From the NCBI RefSeq assembly GCF_000760935.2, contig NZ_CP049744.1, forward strand, positions 1,956,501 through 2,020,500: a stretch of DNA of 64,000 bases, given 5' to 3'. Position numbers and translations under genes: made by a program. The stretch is from Rhodococcoides fascians A25f (GTDB taxonomy: Bacteria; Actinomycetota; Actinomycetes; Mycobacteriales; Mycobacteriaceae). Shown here piece by piece: positions 39,901 to 48,569 of the stretch (within the stretch, counting starts at the first letter, position 1; each line of letters begins with the position of its first letter). The notes below the pieces were generated by a model. The model did not search any database. It was not told the DNA's origin and worked only from the letters and a program-made list of their open reading frames with translations.

Positions 39901-41202
39901 CTACGAGGCCAGATCGGATTTGTCGATACGTTCGCGCCCACCGGTCAGGTCGGCGCGTTCGGCGGCGGCCCGGCCGGCAAGCCACCCCTGAGTATTGTCG
40001 CTGCCGAACTTGATCGTTTTCGTCGACGGGTACCGGGCAGCGTAGACACGGTCCACGGCATCGGATCGCTCCGCCATGATCGGCACCAGAGCCGATCCGT
40101 GTTGTTGGGTCGCCGCTGCAGTCGCTCGCGTGCGTGCGTCTTGCAATCGTTCGCCGACTCGGTGGGCGTAGGCGATCAAGAATGCGTGACGGAAGCTGCG
40201 AGTCCGCGAGGTCGCCGATTGGCCGGCCTCGTCGAGTGCGCGTGCCGATTGGACCAGTAACGAGGTGTACAGCAGCTCGCACAGATCGAGATCGACGGGC
40301 AGACCGATCACGGTGGCCAGCAGATACTTCTTCTTCCATACTGTTCTGGCACCGTTGGCTTTGCACACACTGTGCAGCAGAAGCAGTTTGGCCTTCGAGT
40401 ACGGGTTGCTCACCATGATGCGACGACTGATGACATCGTCGATCGAGGTGCGAGAGTTCCCTGCATCGAGAAGTGCGCTGTCGATCGCATATCGCGTCAT
40501 CAGGTCTTGGGCCTTGGCCGAAAATGCCTCGGCTTCCGCGGGGAATTGCGTCGACTCGGCCTTCGCCAGTAGCCCTCGTATCCTGCCGAGCATCTTCGAG
40601 TCCACGGCCTGCCGCGGACCGGCAGGTGTGGTGCGTGTTGTCCATCGAGTGGGAGGGGGTAGGAGTGTCTCGAGGGGCAACAACCATGTTGCGCAGCCGA
40701 GTACGAGTAAAAGGGTGTACCACGACTGCGCCGACGACCGCCGGTTGTACGAACGCCATCGACGAAGACGGTCCGCAGAGGTGCCACCTGCAGATTCGAC
40801 GTTCAGCTCGGACAACTGATCCCGCCAGGATTCCGGAGCAACGCTGTCGGCGGAACTTCGCGCTGCGTGAGCACCGATGGCCTCGACAATGACCACGGTG
40901 CCGTCGCCTCCAGCGCTCTGACGGGTGACGTGTACCAGTTCGGCGGGCTGCCAACCGTTCTCGAAGGCAACGTCGAGTGCGTCGTCGAGTATATTCGCCG
41001 CGCGATCGTGCACCGAATACGTTCGGCTGATGTCTTCCGCAGCCGACAGGCGTTCCGCGATCAGTTGGGTCATGTCCTTCGCGGAGGCCCCCAACTGGGC
41101 GAAACCGATTCCGCTGTCGAGCAATTCGTTCGGGTCAGCACTGTCCCGAGCAGTGGTTGCGCGCGAGTACTTGAAAAAACTGTCCAGATCGATACGACTC
41201 AT
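39901..41202 (-). CDS. DUF2786-domain protein
   Basis: 433 residues from ATG at 41202, with GGAGGGGACGACG directly upstream. The central part KMLGRIRGLLAKAESTQFPAEAEAF followed by SAKAQDLMTRYAID is the DUF2786 signature. The C-terminal region (KAKLLLLHSVCKANGARTV; FRHAFLIAYAHRVGERLQDA) is the helical domain usual next to it. The N-terminal 150 residues are variable. The family occurs in phages and many bacteria; a nucleic-acid role is suspected but unproven. It starts 20 bases upstream of the acyl-CoA synthetase gene, which follows on the same strand. Confidence 0.85.
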   Translation of the reverse strand: MSRIDLDSFFKYSRATTARDSADPNELLDSGIGFAQLGASAKDMTQLIAERLSAAEDISRTYSVHDRAANILDDALDVAFENGWQPAELVHVTRQSAGGDGTVVIVEAIGAHAARSSADSVAPESWRDQLSELNVESAGGTSADRLRRWRSYNRRSSAQSWYTLLLVLGCATWLLPLETLLPPPTRWTTRTTPAGPRQAVDSKMLGRIRGLLAKAESTQFPAEAEAFSAKAQDLMTRYAIDSALLDAGNSRTSIDDVISRRIMVSNPYSKAKLLLLHSVCKANGARTVWKKKYLLATVIGLPVDLDLCELLYTSLLVQSARALDEAGQSATSRTRSFRHAFLIAYAHRVGERLQDARTRATAAATQQHGSALVPIMAERSDAVDRVYAARYPSTKTIKFGSDNTQGWLAGRAAAERADLTGGRERIDKSDLAS

Positions 41203-41292
41203 CGTCGTCCCCTCCACGTCCCCCGGTGTGGTTCCTGAACTTTTCGGTGAATCGCAGAGTAGGGGAGGGGTCCGACAAGTTATTCGAACATG

Positions 41293-42102
41293 TCAGCGAG
41301 GTGCGAGCATCTGCAGCAGTTCTTCGACCGACGGCAGGCCGGGAATCGCGGGAAGGTTCGGAACAGGAGCGGGGGCGGGCGGTGCCGTCAACTCGACGCC
41401 GCCGAGCGCTGCCAGCACGTCGTCGGTCTGGGTGCGGCGCGGGCCGTACGTGTTCGACGCTACGACGAACTCGTCACCGATCGACGCCGACGCCACCACG
41501 CTCGAGCCGTCGTCGGCCCATCCCCACTTGCTACCGGTCACGCCGGGCAAGGTTTTCGTGCCCCAGTCCTGGACGGTTCCGTCCGCTGCCACCGGGGCGG
41601 CGGAATTCATCCAGGCCAGGACGGGGCTGGCGGGATCGGTGCGCTTCTTCGCCGCCAGGAATCGCACGGTGTCGGCAGTGCTGGTGTACGAACTTCCCCA
41701 GAAACCGCCTCGCGAGGTGGAGGTGAGCCCGAACTCCGCCGCAGTCGCATCGATGGCCTGGGGATATTTGTTGTCGAGGACGGAGGCGGCACCGTCGTCG
41801 CTGACCTGGACCATTCGAGCGGCCAGGTCGCGATCACGCGCAGAACCGTCTCCGAAGCGAACGACGTAGTCGGCCATGTAGAGCTTGACCGTCGACAGTC
41901 CGGGACGTGCGGAATTATCCTCCGCGCTGCCCACATATGTGCCCGTCGGCACGTGTTCGTACGAGATCGAGGTGCGGGATGGCACATCGGCCAAGTCAGC
42001 CGGTGTTGGCAAGGCCTGCGCAGGTGCAGCGCAGGTCAGCGCCAACGCGATGCCGACAATTGGGACAGCAGTCCTGGTGAAGATGCGTCGCAGGGCCGGC
42101 AT
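41293..42102 (-). CDS. secreted beta-lactamase-fold protein, probably degenerate
   Basis: 269 residues. N-terminal signal peptide (about 1-30, ending PAQA-L). STVKLYMADYV supplies an SxxK motif like class A beta-lactamases and penicillin-binding proteins. VSDDGAAS stands in place of the SDN loop, and the KTG element is replaced by the non-canonical SKWGWADD. Fold and secretion are likely, but hydrolase activity is doubtful. The tail is Pro-rich (APAPVPNLPAIPGLP). Related proteins occur in rhodococci and mycobacteria without known function. Confidence 0.75.
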   Translation of the reverse strand: MPALRRIFTRTAVPIVGIALALTCAAPAQALPTPADLADVPSRTSISYEHVPTGTYVGSAEDNSARPGLSTVKLYMADYVVRFGDGSARDRDLAARMVQVSDDGAASVLDNKYPQAIDATAAEFGLTSTSRGGFWGSSYTSTADTVRFLAAKKRTDPASPVLAWMNSAAPVAADGTVQDWGTKTLPGVTGSKWGWADDGSSVVASASIGDEFVVASNTYGPRRTQTDDVLAALGGVELTAPPAPAPVPNLPAIPGLPSVEELLQMLAPR

Positions 42103-42181
42103 CTCGTGCTCCTCGAGGTGTTGGCCCGCCGTGAATCGGTGACCGATGACTGTGGCTACCCCGATAGTAGACGCTTCAACC

Positions 42182-42298
42182 TCACGCCGCTTTCCCCAGT
42201 TCTGCGGCCTTCGTCACCTGCATGAATGCGGCTTTCTTGCAGTTGGAGTGACTGGCGGGCGCATTGATCCAGTCAGCGGGCGTGATACCGCCGGACAC
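42182..42298 (-). CDS. possible 38-residue protein after the ferredoxin reductase gene
   Basis: From GTG at 42298 to TGA at 42182-42184, 38 residues, beginning VSGGITPADWINAPASHSN. Third-position GC is about 76 percent, as expected for a gene here. No ribosome site is seen. It could also be chance or a gene remnant. It lies 15 bases after the stop of the reductase gene on the same strand. Confidence 0.28.
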   Translation of the reverse strand: MSGGITPADWINAPASHSNCKKAAFMQVTKAAELGKAA

Positions 42299-42313
42299 AA
42301 GAGGGGCGGGCAG

Positions 42314-43912
42314 TCAGGACCGGCGCAGTGTCGACAGCATCTCTCTCGAGCGTCGCAGTGGCCCCCGACTCGACTCGGCGGGCCAGGTGCTGGGCAACTC
42401 GATCGGGTCGGTCAGGCGACCGGCATTGAAGTCGTCGACCAGATGTCCGACGGTTTCCTGGGCGCAGGACTTGTTGGTGCCGATGAATCCCGAGGGGCCG
42501 CGCTTGATCCAACCGGTGACATAGCTGCCGACCGAAGTCTGCCCACCGGACTCCTGCAATACACGGCCGCCGGTGTTGGGAATGATGCCGCGGCGATCGT
42601 CGAAGGGAACCCCGGGCAGCGCAACTCCGCGGTAGCCGATGGATGTGAGGACGAGTCCGGCATCGAGGGTGTCGACTTCACCGGTAGGAGTGCTGCGCAC
42701 CACGTCGTCACCGTCGGCGGTCAGACCCATCCGCTCGAACTCGATGCCCGTCACTCGATCGGTGCCCAGGATGCGGGTGGGGGAGAGCAGGTATCGCAGT
42801 GTGATGCGCTTACGGTCGTCGCTGTGCTCAGGGGATTCGTCGACGTGGCGAAGAAGTTGTAGCTTCTGCGCCACAGCGTGGGGTAGGTCATCGGTAGCGG
42901 CGAGGCGGACCGTTACCGGGTCGAGCGCGAGTTCGCTGCGGTCGATGGCCAGATCGATATCGGGAACGGTGAGCAATCCGGCGAACTCGGGAACGGTGAA
43001 TGCGGACTGGGCGACGCCGCGGCGGCCGACGACAACCACCTCACGAATAGAGCTGTGGCGCAGGGCGTCCAGGGCGTGGGGTGCGATGTCGGTCTGGGCG
43101 AGCGCGTTCGGATCCATGGTCAGGATGCGGGCGACGTCCAGTGCCACGTTGCCGTTTCCGATGATGACGGCGCGCTCGTGCGAGAGATCGAACGTGCGGT
43201 GTGCGTGATCGGGGTGGCCGTTGTACCAGGCGACGAAGTCGGTTGCCGAACTGCGGCCCGGCAATTCGGCACCGGGAATGCGCAGTTCCCGGTCCGAGGA
43301 CGCCCCGACGGCGTAGATCACTGCGTGGTGGGTGTCCATCAACTCGTCGTGGGTGATGTCCTTGCCGACCTCGACACCGAGGTGGAAGGTGAACCCCTCC
43401 TGCGCAGAGATGGTTTCGAACAAGCGCGATACCTGACGCGTCTTCTGATGGTCGGGTGCGACGCCGAGGCGAGCGAGGCCGTGTGGTTGCGGGAGTCTGT
43501 CGTAGACATCGACTTTCACACCCGGTTGCGTGAGCAGCTCGTCCGCCGCGTACATCGCCGACGGTCCGGATCCGACGATCGCGACTCGAAGGGGTTGACG
43601 ATCACGCGAGACCGATGCCGCAGGCGTGACCGGTGCCAAGATCGGCCGAGGCGGGCGTTCCTGCTTGTAGAAGTCCGCGTTGATCGTCAGGAACGGCAGT
43701 TGAGCCTCGGTCAGTTTTGCTTGCGGCACAATGGCATCGACCGGGCAGGCCGAGACACATGCGCCGCAGTCCACACACGATTGCGGATCGATGTGCAGCA
43801 TCTCCGCCGTCAGGAAGTCAGGCTCGTCGGGGGTGGGATGAATGCAGTTGACGGGGCACGCGTAGACGCATGACGCGTCGCTACAACATGATTGGGTGAC
43901 GACGTGGGGCAT
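42314..43912 (-). CDS. fprB: ferredoxin-fused NADPH:ferredoxin reductase (FprB-type)
   Basis: 532 residues. The N-terminal ferredoxin domain (about 1-75) has cysteines at 9, 15, 19 and 23 and a second set CVDCGACVSACP (46-56), fitting a 7Fe or 8Fe cluster arrangement. The C-terminal part is a glutathione-reductase-fold flavoprotein: RVAIVGSGPSAMYAADELL binds FAD and GNGNVALDVARIL binds NADPH. It matches M. tuberculosis FprB, which passes electrons from NADPH to iron-sulfur partners. It lies directly downstream of the AurF-like diiron oxygenase gene, 37 bases apart, as in M. tuberculosis Rv0885-Rv0886, so it is the likely electron donor for that enzyme. Confidence 0.9.
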   Translation of the reverse strand: MPHVVTQSCCSDASCVYACPVNCIHPTPDEPDFLTAEMLHIDPQSCVDCGACVSACPVDAIVPQAKLTEAQLPFLTINADFYKQERPPRPILAPVTPAASVSRDRQPLRVAIVGSGPSAMYAADELLTQPGVKVDVYDRLPQPHGLARLGVAPDHQKTRQVSRLFETISAQEGFTFHLGVEVGKDITHDELMDTHHAVIYAVGASSDRELRIPGAELPGRSSATDFVAWYNGHPDHAHRTFDLSHERAVIIGNGNVALDVARILTMDPNALAQTDIAPHALDALRHSSIREVVVVGRRGVAQSAFTVPEFAGLLTVPDIDLAIDRSELALDPVTVRLAATDDLPHAVAQKLQLLRHVDESPEHSDDRKRITLRYLLSPTRILGTDRVTGIEFERMGLTADGDDVVRSTPTGEVDTLDAGLVLTSIGYRGVALPGVPFDDRRGIIPNTGGRVLQESGGQTSVGSYVTGWIKRGPSGFIGTNKSCAQETVGHLVDDFNAGRLTDPIELPSTWPAESSRGPLRRSREMLSTLRRS

Positions 43913-43949
43913 GAGGGGTTCCTGACGGCAGTGGCAAGAGGCGAGAGGG

Positions 43950-44969
43950 CTATGCGGCGAACTGGCTCGAGCTGCGATCGGGCTCGCTACGGAAACGTGA
44001 GGCCTTGCCGTCGATTCCGCACATCTTCCACATCAGGCGAGCCGCACGATTCATCATGCCGGTATCGGTGGCCAGCATGCGGACGTCGCCGAAGTAGTCC
44101 TGCAGCGCGTGCTGCGATTCCGGGGTACCCCAGAACAGGTCCTTCTTCACCTGCTTCGGGATGTCGAATTTCGTCCAGAACTTCTTCGGCGGAATGACGA
44201 TGACGTCGCACAGGATGCGCATCGTGATCGGGAAGGCCAGTGAAAGCAAGAACCGTCCGACCTTGGACATCTTGGGGACTCGGCGACGTAGCAGTTGGTG
44301 CGCGAACGAGATGTGTCGCGCTTCCTCGGCAACGTGAATGGCCATGACGCTCTGCATGATCGGGTGAATGTCGTCACCGGACCGCAGGACCGATTTCTGA
44401 ATGTGGTCGATGGGCTCTTCGCCTGCGAGAACGCCGACGAAGAACAGTTCTGGCAGCAGCGTGGCGAACAGTGGAACGAACGGAGACAGCATTTTCATGG
44501 GCCGGCTCATGCCGGGCGCATCGGAACCGACGCGATTGACCATCTCCTGGAACATCAGGGTGTGGTTGCACTCTTCGATCGATTCGTGGGTGCAGTAGCG
44601 CGCCTCGGCGGAGCCGTTGGGCAGTGAAAAGACGTACTGCATCATGCCGCGGATCAGGATGTTCTCGAATTGGAGACCGACCTTTGCGACATTGGCCTGA
44701 CGCCACATGCCGATCTCGATCTGCCTGTCGAGTGGAAGCGCCTGATACCAGGCGTGGCCGCCGATCGGATCGGTTTTGGCAGGCAGGACCCAACGAGGAT
44801 CGTTCGCGGGTACTGCGAACTTCTCGGACTCCCAGTCGATGTCCACGTAGGGGTCGAAGTGCTTGTGCACCGAGCCCTCGGACAGCAATGTGAGCGTCTC
44901 GATGTACTGCTGCTCGTCCGCAGTGTCGGCGTCGACCGAAACGGACGTATTGCTTGTCGTCAGTGTCAT
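43950..44969 (-). CDS. AurF-like diiron oxygenase
   Basis: 339 residues. A helical bundle with diiron ligands in pairs: Glu102 (LQFENIL), EECNH (Glu133, His136), Glu184 region (GEEPIDH) and EEARH (Glu216, His219) with His224. This is the p-aminobenzoate N-oxygenase (AurF/CmlI) superfamily, which activates O2 at a di-iron centre to oxygenate amines or C-H bonds. It corresponds to Rv0885 of M. tuberculosis. It is followed by the FprB-type reductase, which supplies electrons. The substrate is not known. A palindrome lies 27 bases upstream of its start. Confidence 0.88.
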   Translation of the reverse strand: MTLTTSNTSVSVDADTADEQQYIETLTLLSEGSVHKHFDPYVDIDWESEKFAVPANDPRWVLPAKTDPIGGHAWYQALPLDRQIEIGMWRQANVAKVGLQFENILIRGMMQYVFSLPNGSAEARYCTHESIEECNHTLMFQEMVNRVGSDAPGMSRPMKMLSPFVPLFATLLPELFFVGVLAGEEPIDHIQKSVLRSGDDIHPIMQSVMAIHVAEEARHISFAHQLLRRRVPKMSKVGRFLLSLAFPITMRILCDVIVIPPKKFWTKFDIPKQVKKDLFWGTPESQHALQDYFGDVRMLATDTGMMNRAARLMWKMCGIDGKASRFRSEPDRSSSQFAA

Positions 44970-44996
44970 GGCTTCTCCAAACGAAGTGCGAACATA

Positions 44997-45011
44997 GGGT
45001 TAATGTAACCC
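44997..45011. promoter_or_regulatory. palindrome upstream of the diiron oxygenase gene
   Basis: GGGTTA-ATG-TAACCC, 6-bp perfect arms with a 3-base spacer, overlapping the region where a promoter is expected; AGTTAAC follows. It may be the site of a TetR- or MarR-like repressor encoded elsewhere. Confidence 0.5.
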
Positions 45012-45061
45012 GAGTTAACACAAAAGGGAAGCGTGTTGGGGAGACTCTGATCGGCGGTCGT

Positions 45062-46366
45062 CTACTGGTCCTCCGAACGCTCTTCGGACACCTCGGCTAC
45101 TTCGTCGGTCTCGAACAGTTGCAGCTGGATCGCGGAAGGATCGACCACGGGCGTGACCTGGTCGGGAGTGCTGCGCAGCACCTCACGGAGGGCAGAGACG
45201 GCACGGCCCCAGTTGGCCGATTCCCGATCTGCCTCGTCGACGTCGCAGTGCTCGTCGCCCAGATCCGCGGCAACCGCCATCCCACGCCACGACGCTTCTT
45301 GTTCAGCGCTGATCCGCAGATACGACACGACGACATCGCGATCGGACGAGCAGCACTCGAGAACCGCATGCGGGTCGAGCGGTTCCTCTTCGGACGCGGC
45401 GAGCAGATCGACCAATTCGAGCAAACCGTCAGGAAAGTCGTCCGCGTCGACCGTGGGCGGCGTCGGCTCCCCGAGCACGCCTCCGAAATCCTCGGCGAAC
45501 TTGTCGTCGACCTGCTCCCACACGTGACTGAGCATGCGCACCGCCCACAACAGGTGATCGGCGACGAAGGGTGACCCGCTGACTCGTACCTGAGCGACGA
45601 TGCAGTCCTGAACCAGGTGCAGCATCACATCCGGCAGTTGCAGGTTCAGGTCGACCAACAATTCCGCCGCGCGAGTGCGGCCGGACACGGCATGGACAAG
45701 CGTCGAATTGATCTCGACCACCGGTTCGGTGGGTTTGACCGATACGTAGGCGGTGCCGCCGACGAACCGCAGCGGAATGTCGCCGTCGGGGTCATGATCC
45801 GGCGGGAAGCCGAACCACGGCTCGAGAGCGCGATCGACGAGCTGCTGCAGATGCTCTTTCCCCTTGGGTTGAACGCACAGCGGCACCACGTAGACGTCGG
45901 GCTCTGTGACAGCGATGTCGAAGCTCGGTACGTCGTAGCGCCCGGTGGCGCGTGAGCTCAGGAACGACGGGTGTGGCAGGCCCCAGATGTCACGGAACAC
46001 CGCGACGGTCTTCTTCGCCAGATCGTCCGACCACGAGCGATTGCGGTCCACGTGCGGTGCCGCCGGCTCGTCGTTGTGTGAAATGCGGAACCCCAACGCA
46101 CTCAACGCGTCTCGCTGATCGGCGGTGATGGCTCGGCTGCTGTGCAGGTGTTCGTTCGCCGGTATCTCGCAGCGGACCATATCGAGATCCCAGGCATAGA
46201 ACTGCACGCAGGCGGCGGTGTCGGGGACGCCGTCGGTGGTGTCGTATCGCGATTCGATCACCAACGCATCGCCGTCGCGCATGGCGCTGACGTAGTCGCC
46301 GAGCGTCCGCTGGAATTGCATCCAAGCGGCATCGACGTCGAAGTCGAACTCGAGTGAATCGCTCAT
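45062..46366 (-). CDS. TY-Chap (YbjN-like chaperone fold) domain protein
   Basis: 434 residues from ATG at 46366 (AAGGAG seven bases upstream). The first 110 residues (WMQFQRTLGDYVSAM; ACVQFYAWDLDMVRCE) and the part from about 125 (AVFRDIWGLPHPSFLS) fit the TY-Chap1/2 peptide-binding chaperone fold related to type III secretion chaperones and YbjN. The IWxxPHPSFLS segment is shared with the protein encoded at 57551-58372. The C-terminal third is acidic and probably disordered. It starts on the stop of a 32-codon ORF. The family is actinobacterial and its partners are unknown. Confidence 0.75.
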   Translation of the reverse strand: MSDSLEFDFDVDAAWMQFQRTLGDYVSAMRDGDALVIESRYDTTDGVPDTAACVQFYAWDLDMVRCEIPANEHLHSSRAITADQRDALSALGFRISHNDEPAAPHVDRNRSWSDDLAKKTVAVFRDIWGLPHPSFLSSRATGRYDVPSFDIAVTEPDVYVVPLCVQPKGKEHLQQLVDRALEPWFGFPPDHDPDGDIPLRFVGGTAYVSVKPTEPVVEINSTLVHAVSGRTRAAELLVDLNLQLPDVMLHLVQDCIVAQVRVSGSPFVADHLLWAVRMLSHVWEQVDDKFAEDFGGVLGEPTPPTVDADDFPDGLLELVDLLAASEEEPLDPHAVLECCSSDRDVVVSYLRISAEQEASWRGMAVAADLGDEHCDVDEADRESANWGRAVSALREVLRSTPDQVTPVVDPSAIQLQLFETDEVAEVSEERSEDQ

Positions 46367-46461
46367 GTCGGCTCCTTACCCAGATCGCGCTGACGTAACG
46401 CGGACTCGATCACGCTAGCGGCGACCACCGACACGATCTCGGCGCTCGCGGGGGCGATCAC
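46363..46461 (-). CDS. 32-residue mini-protein coupled at both ends
   Basis: GTG at 46461 overlaps the stop codon of the upstream gene (46458-46460); TGA at 46363-46365 overlaps the ATG of the TY-Chap gene. The 33 codons exactly fill the gap. The product starts MIAPASAEIVSVVAASVIES and continues with a charged LRQRDLGKEPT tail, which would form one amphipathic or weakly hydrophobic helix. Double GTGA/ATGA overlap is typical of genuine coupled genes in GC-rich actinobacteria. GAGGA lies about 13 bases before the GTG. It may be a peptide with its own role or merely serve to couple translation of the two larger genes. Confidence 0.5.
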   Translation of the reverse strand: MIAPASAEIVSVVAASVIESALRQRDLGKEPT

Positions 46462-47627
46462 GACGATGCCGAATCCTCGGGCGATCGTGGCAGCGGGTCA
46501 TCGAGAGAATCGTCGTCGAGCGCACCGAAGGGCTGTGCCTCGGCCACGCCGTCCAACACCGCCGGACGTAGAGCGTGCGGAACGGCCAGTACTTCCTCGA
46601 TCCTGACGAGAATGCCCTGTTCGATCAGCGATCGAACACGGTGATCGATCAACTGGGCCGTACGCAGATCCTCGCCTTCCAGATCGGCGTAGTCCTCGCC
46701 CTCGTTGTTGACGGGTAGCTCTTCGGTCATGGCGGCGAGCAACGTCTGCACCGCAAAGGTATTGGCCAGTGACCGCGACACGTCGGGGTCGTCGGCATCT
46801 CCCGACAGCTGCACCCGGACATGCTCGGCAACCAGTTCGTGGACGGTCTCCGCGCCGCGGCCGGCCAGTGAATGCGCATTGTCGCCCGGCCTCGCAGTGT
46901 CACCGTCGATGCGAATCAATTCGGTCGCGATGGCCGTCGACCAGTAATCGACCGTGGCGACGCCCACGCCCACTTCGGTGGGATCGAAAGGAGCCGCACC
47001 GACTGCGCGCTGCAGATGAACATCGTCGGACACTGCCAGCCCATCGGCGACCCGAGCGACTATGTCGTCCAATGCCGGCAACAGTGGCAGCGCCGAGATG
47101 GCCGCCAGTTCCTGTGCGAGAGAGACGTCGGGAAGGTCGATGTCGTCGGCGTCGAGCATGTCGGGCTCGTCGCCTTCGAGGAAGTCCGAGAGATCTTCCA
47201 TGCAGTGCGCGTAGTCCTCGGGCGTGCCGTCCCAGAGATCGGTTTCGTCGAGGAAGGTCAGGTACTGCAGAGACGTGAGCACAAGATTGACCGCGGTGTC
47301 CTCGGCCGTGTCGGACTCCTCCTGGAGGATGCGTTCCGCTGCGTCCACCAGCAGGTGCGCATCGGCCGGCAGCCAGGCGCTGGGGGAGAAGCCGTGACGG
47401 GCTCCGGAAAGCTGGGTCAGCGTCGACGAGACGAGCCGTGAGATCGCCTCCGACTGTTCCGACATCTCGCTCTCGTCCAGCCACTCCACGAACCCGTCGA
47501 TCAGATCGGCGATCCGTTCGCTGTCGACACCGGACGGCGCCGGTCGGGACTGCTGATGACGCCGTTGCCGGGCCTTGGTCTTTTCTGCACGTTTCTGTCC
47601 GCGGTTGGCAGGCCGCTTCGATCCCAT
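46458..47627 (-). CDS. large acidic protein of unknown function
   Basis: 389 residues from ATG at 47627. A basic N terminus (about 1-30, KRPANRGQKRAEKTKARQRR) is followed by acidic helical segments. There is no signal peptide and no transmembrane helix. Sections such as LLVDAAERILQEESDTAED and TAQLIDHRVRSLIEQGILVRIEEVLAVPHAL look like helical repeats. I recognise no family. It precedes the mini-ORF and the TY-Chap gene in one probable operon, which suggests a common complex. Confidence 0.75.
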   Translation of the reverse strand: MGSKRPANRGQKRAEKTKARQRRHQQSRPAPSGVDSERIADLIDGFVEWLDESEMSEQSEAISRLVSSTLTQLSGARHGFSPSAWLPADAHLLVDAAERILQEESDTAEDTAVNLVLTSLQYLTFLDETDLWDGTPEDYAHCMEDLSDFLEGDEPDMLDADDIDLPDVSLAQELAAISALPLLPALDDIVARVADGLAVSDDVHLQRAVGAAPFDPTEVGVGVATVDYWSTAIATELIRIDGDTARPGDNAHSLAGRGAETVHELVAEHVRVQLSGDADDPDVSRSLANTFAVQTLLAAMTEELPVNNEGEDYADLEGEDLRTAQLIDHRVRSLIEQGILVRIEEVLAVPHALRPAVLDGVAEAQPFGALDDDSLDDPLPRSPEDSASS

Positions 47628-47713
47628 GAGTGGCAGCTTATCTGCTGGGATGTCCGGTTTCGTCGGTCCATGCCCTCAGTCGAGCAGGAAGGGCCCTATC
47701 ACCCCACCGAAGC

Positions 47714-48400
47714 TCAACTTTCGCAGGCAACGCCGTCGCTGTTGCCGTCGAGCTTCGGTCGGTAGCCGGGCTCACCGATTCGGATATTGCTGGCTCCCGC
47801 GGCTCTTGCAGCCTTGCAATTCTCGTAGTACACGCTCTCGGGTACTACGGCCAACGGTGCGGGAGCGGTGTAGACGGGCTCCGGTGTGTAGACCGGCTCA
47901 GGGGTGTACACGGGCTCAGGATCGGGCAGTGGGATGTACTCCGATGTCGTCGGAACCACGACGATGGCGTCTACTGCTTCGGTCGTCGGGGCGACGGTGG
48001 TCGTCGTGGTCGGCGTCGGTGTGGTTGTCGACGGCGGCGCGGACGTCGTCGTGACGGTCGGCAAGGCGGGCACGGCCGCGACCGGGGCGACGGCAGGGGT
48101 CTCGGGTTCGGTGGTGGTGGTCAGTCCCATGAAGATCAGGGCAGGGAGGACGGCGATGGCCGGTACCGCCCACCCTCGGCGACCTCGACTGGGCGACAGG
48201 TACAGATATGCGACACCCGCCCCGGCCATCAGTGCGCCCACGAGCAGTGCACCGAACTCGAACGATACGAGTGCGCCGATCGAGAAGATCGCGCCGAAAA
48301 CGATTGCAACCCAGGCGAACACCTTCCCGAACAGGGGGCGGCGTGGAGTCTCGGGCTCGGGTGTGGGGCGCTGGAAGGGTGGCGGGTAGGCGCTGGTCAT
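47714..48400 (-). CDS. membrane protein with excalibur calcium-binding domain
   Basis: 228 residues from ATG at 48400. Residues 1-20 are Pro-rich, followed by three hydrophobic helices (about 25-43, 45-65 and 72-92). A Thr/Pro-rich spacer and the repeats PVYTPEPVYTPEPVYT (about 170-185) lead to the C-terminal excalibur domain YYENCKAARAAGAS...KLDGNSDGVACE, which has the family's DxDxDG-type calcium loop and paired cysteines. The domain should face outside the cell. Confidence 0.85.
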   Translation of the reverse strand: MTSAYPPPFQRPTPEPETPRRPLFGKVFAWVAIVFGAIFSIGALVSFEFGALLVGALMAGAGVAYLYLSPSRGRRGWAVPAIAVLPALIFMGLTTTTEPETPAVAPVAAVPALPTVTTTSAPPSTTTPTPTTTTTVAPTTEAVDAIVVVPTTSEYIPLPDPEPVYTPEPVYTPEPVYTAPAPLAVVPESVYYENCKAARAAGASNIRIGEPGYRPKLDGNSDGVACES

Positions 48401-48569
48401 GGGGTTCGTCCTCGGGTCGCGAATGGTGTCGATACCGCGGAAACGATGTGCCGCGAGACCGGAAGCAACCACTCGATTCCGTCCGAACCGGTCGGTCGCA
48501 TTTCCGCTCACCATGTCGCATTCACGGTGTTTGTCGTTACACCCGACTGCACAACGACAACCGCATCGA

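Noticed and set aside
38264..40954. 896-residue reading of the second acyl-CoA synthetase with a long N-terminal extension
   Set aside because: The extra 358 residues are Arg/Ser/His-rich, overlap the DUF2786 gene on the same strand and lack family features; the ATG at 39880 fits the family.
47872..47930. Tandem direct repeats in the excalibur protein gene
   Set aside because: They code for PEPVYT repeats in a spacer and need no separate DNA element.
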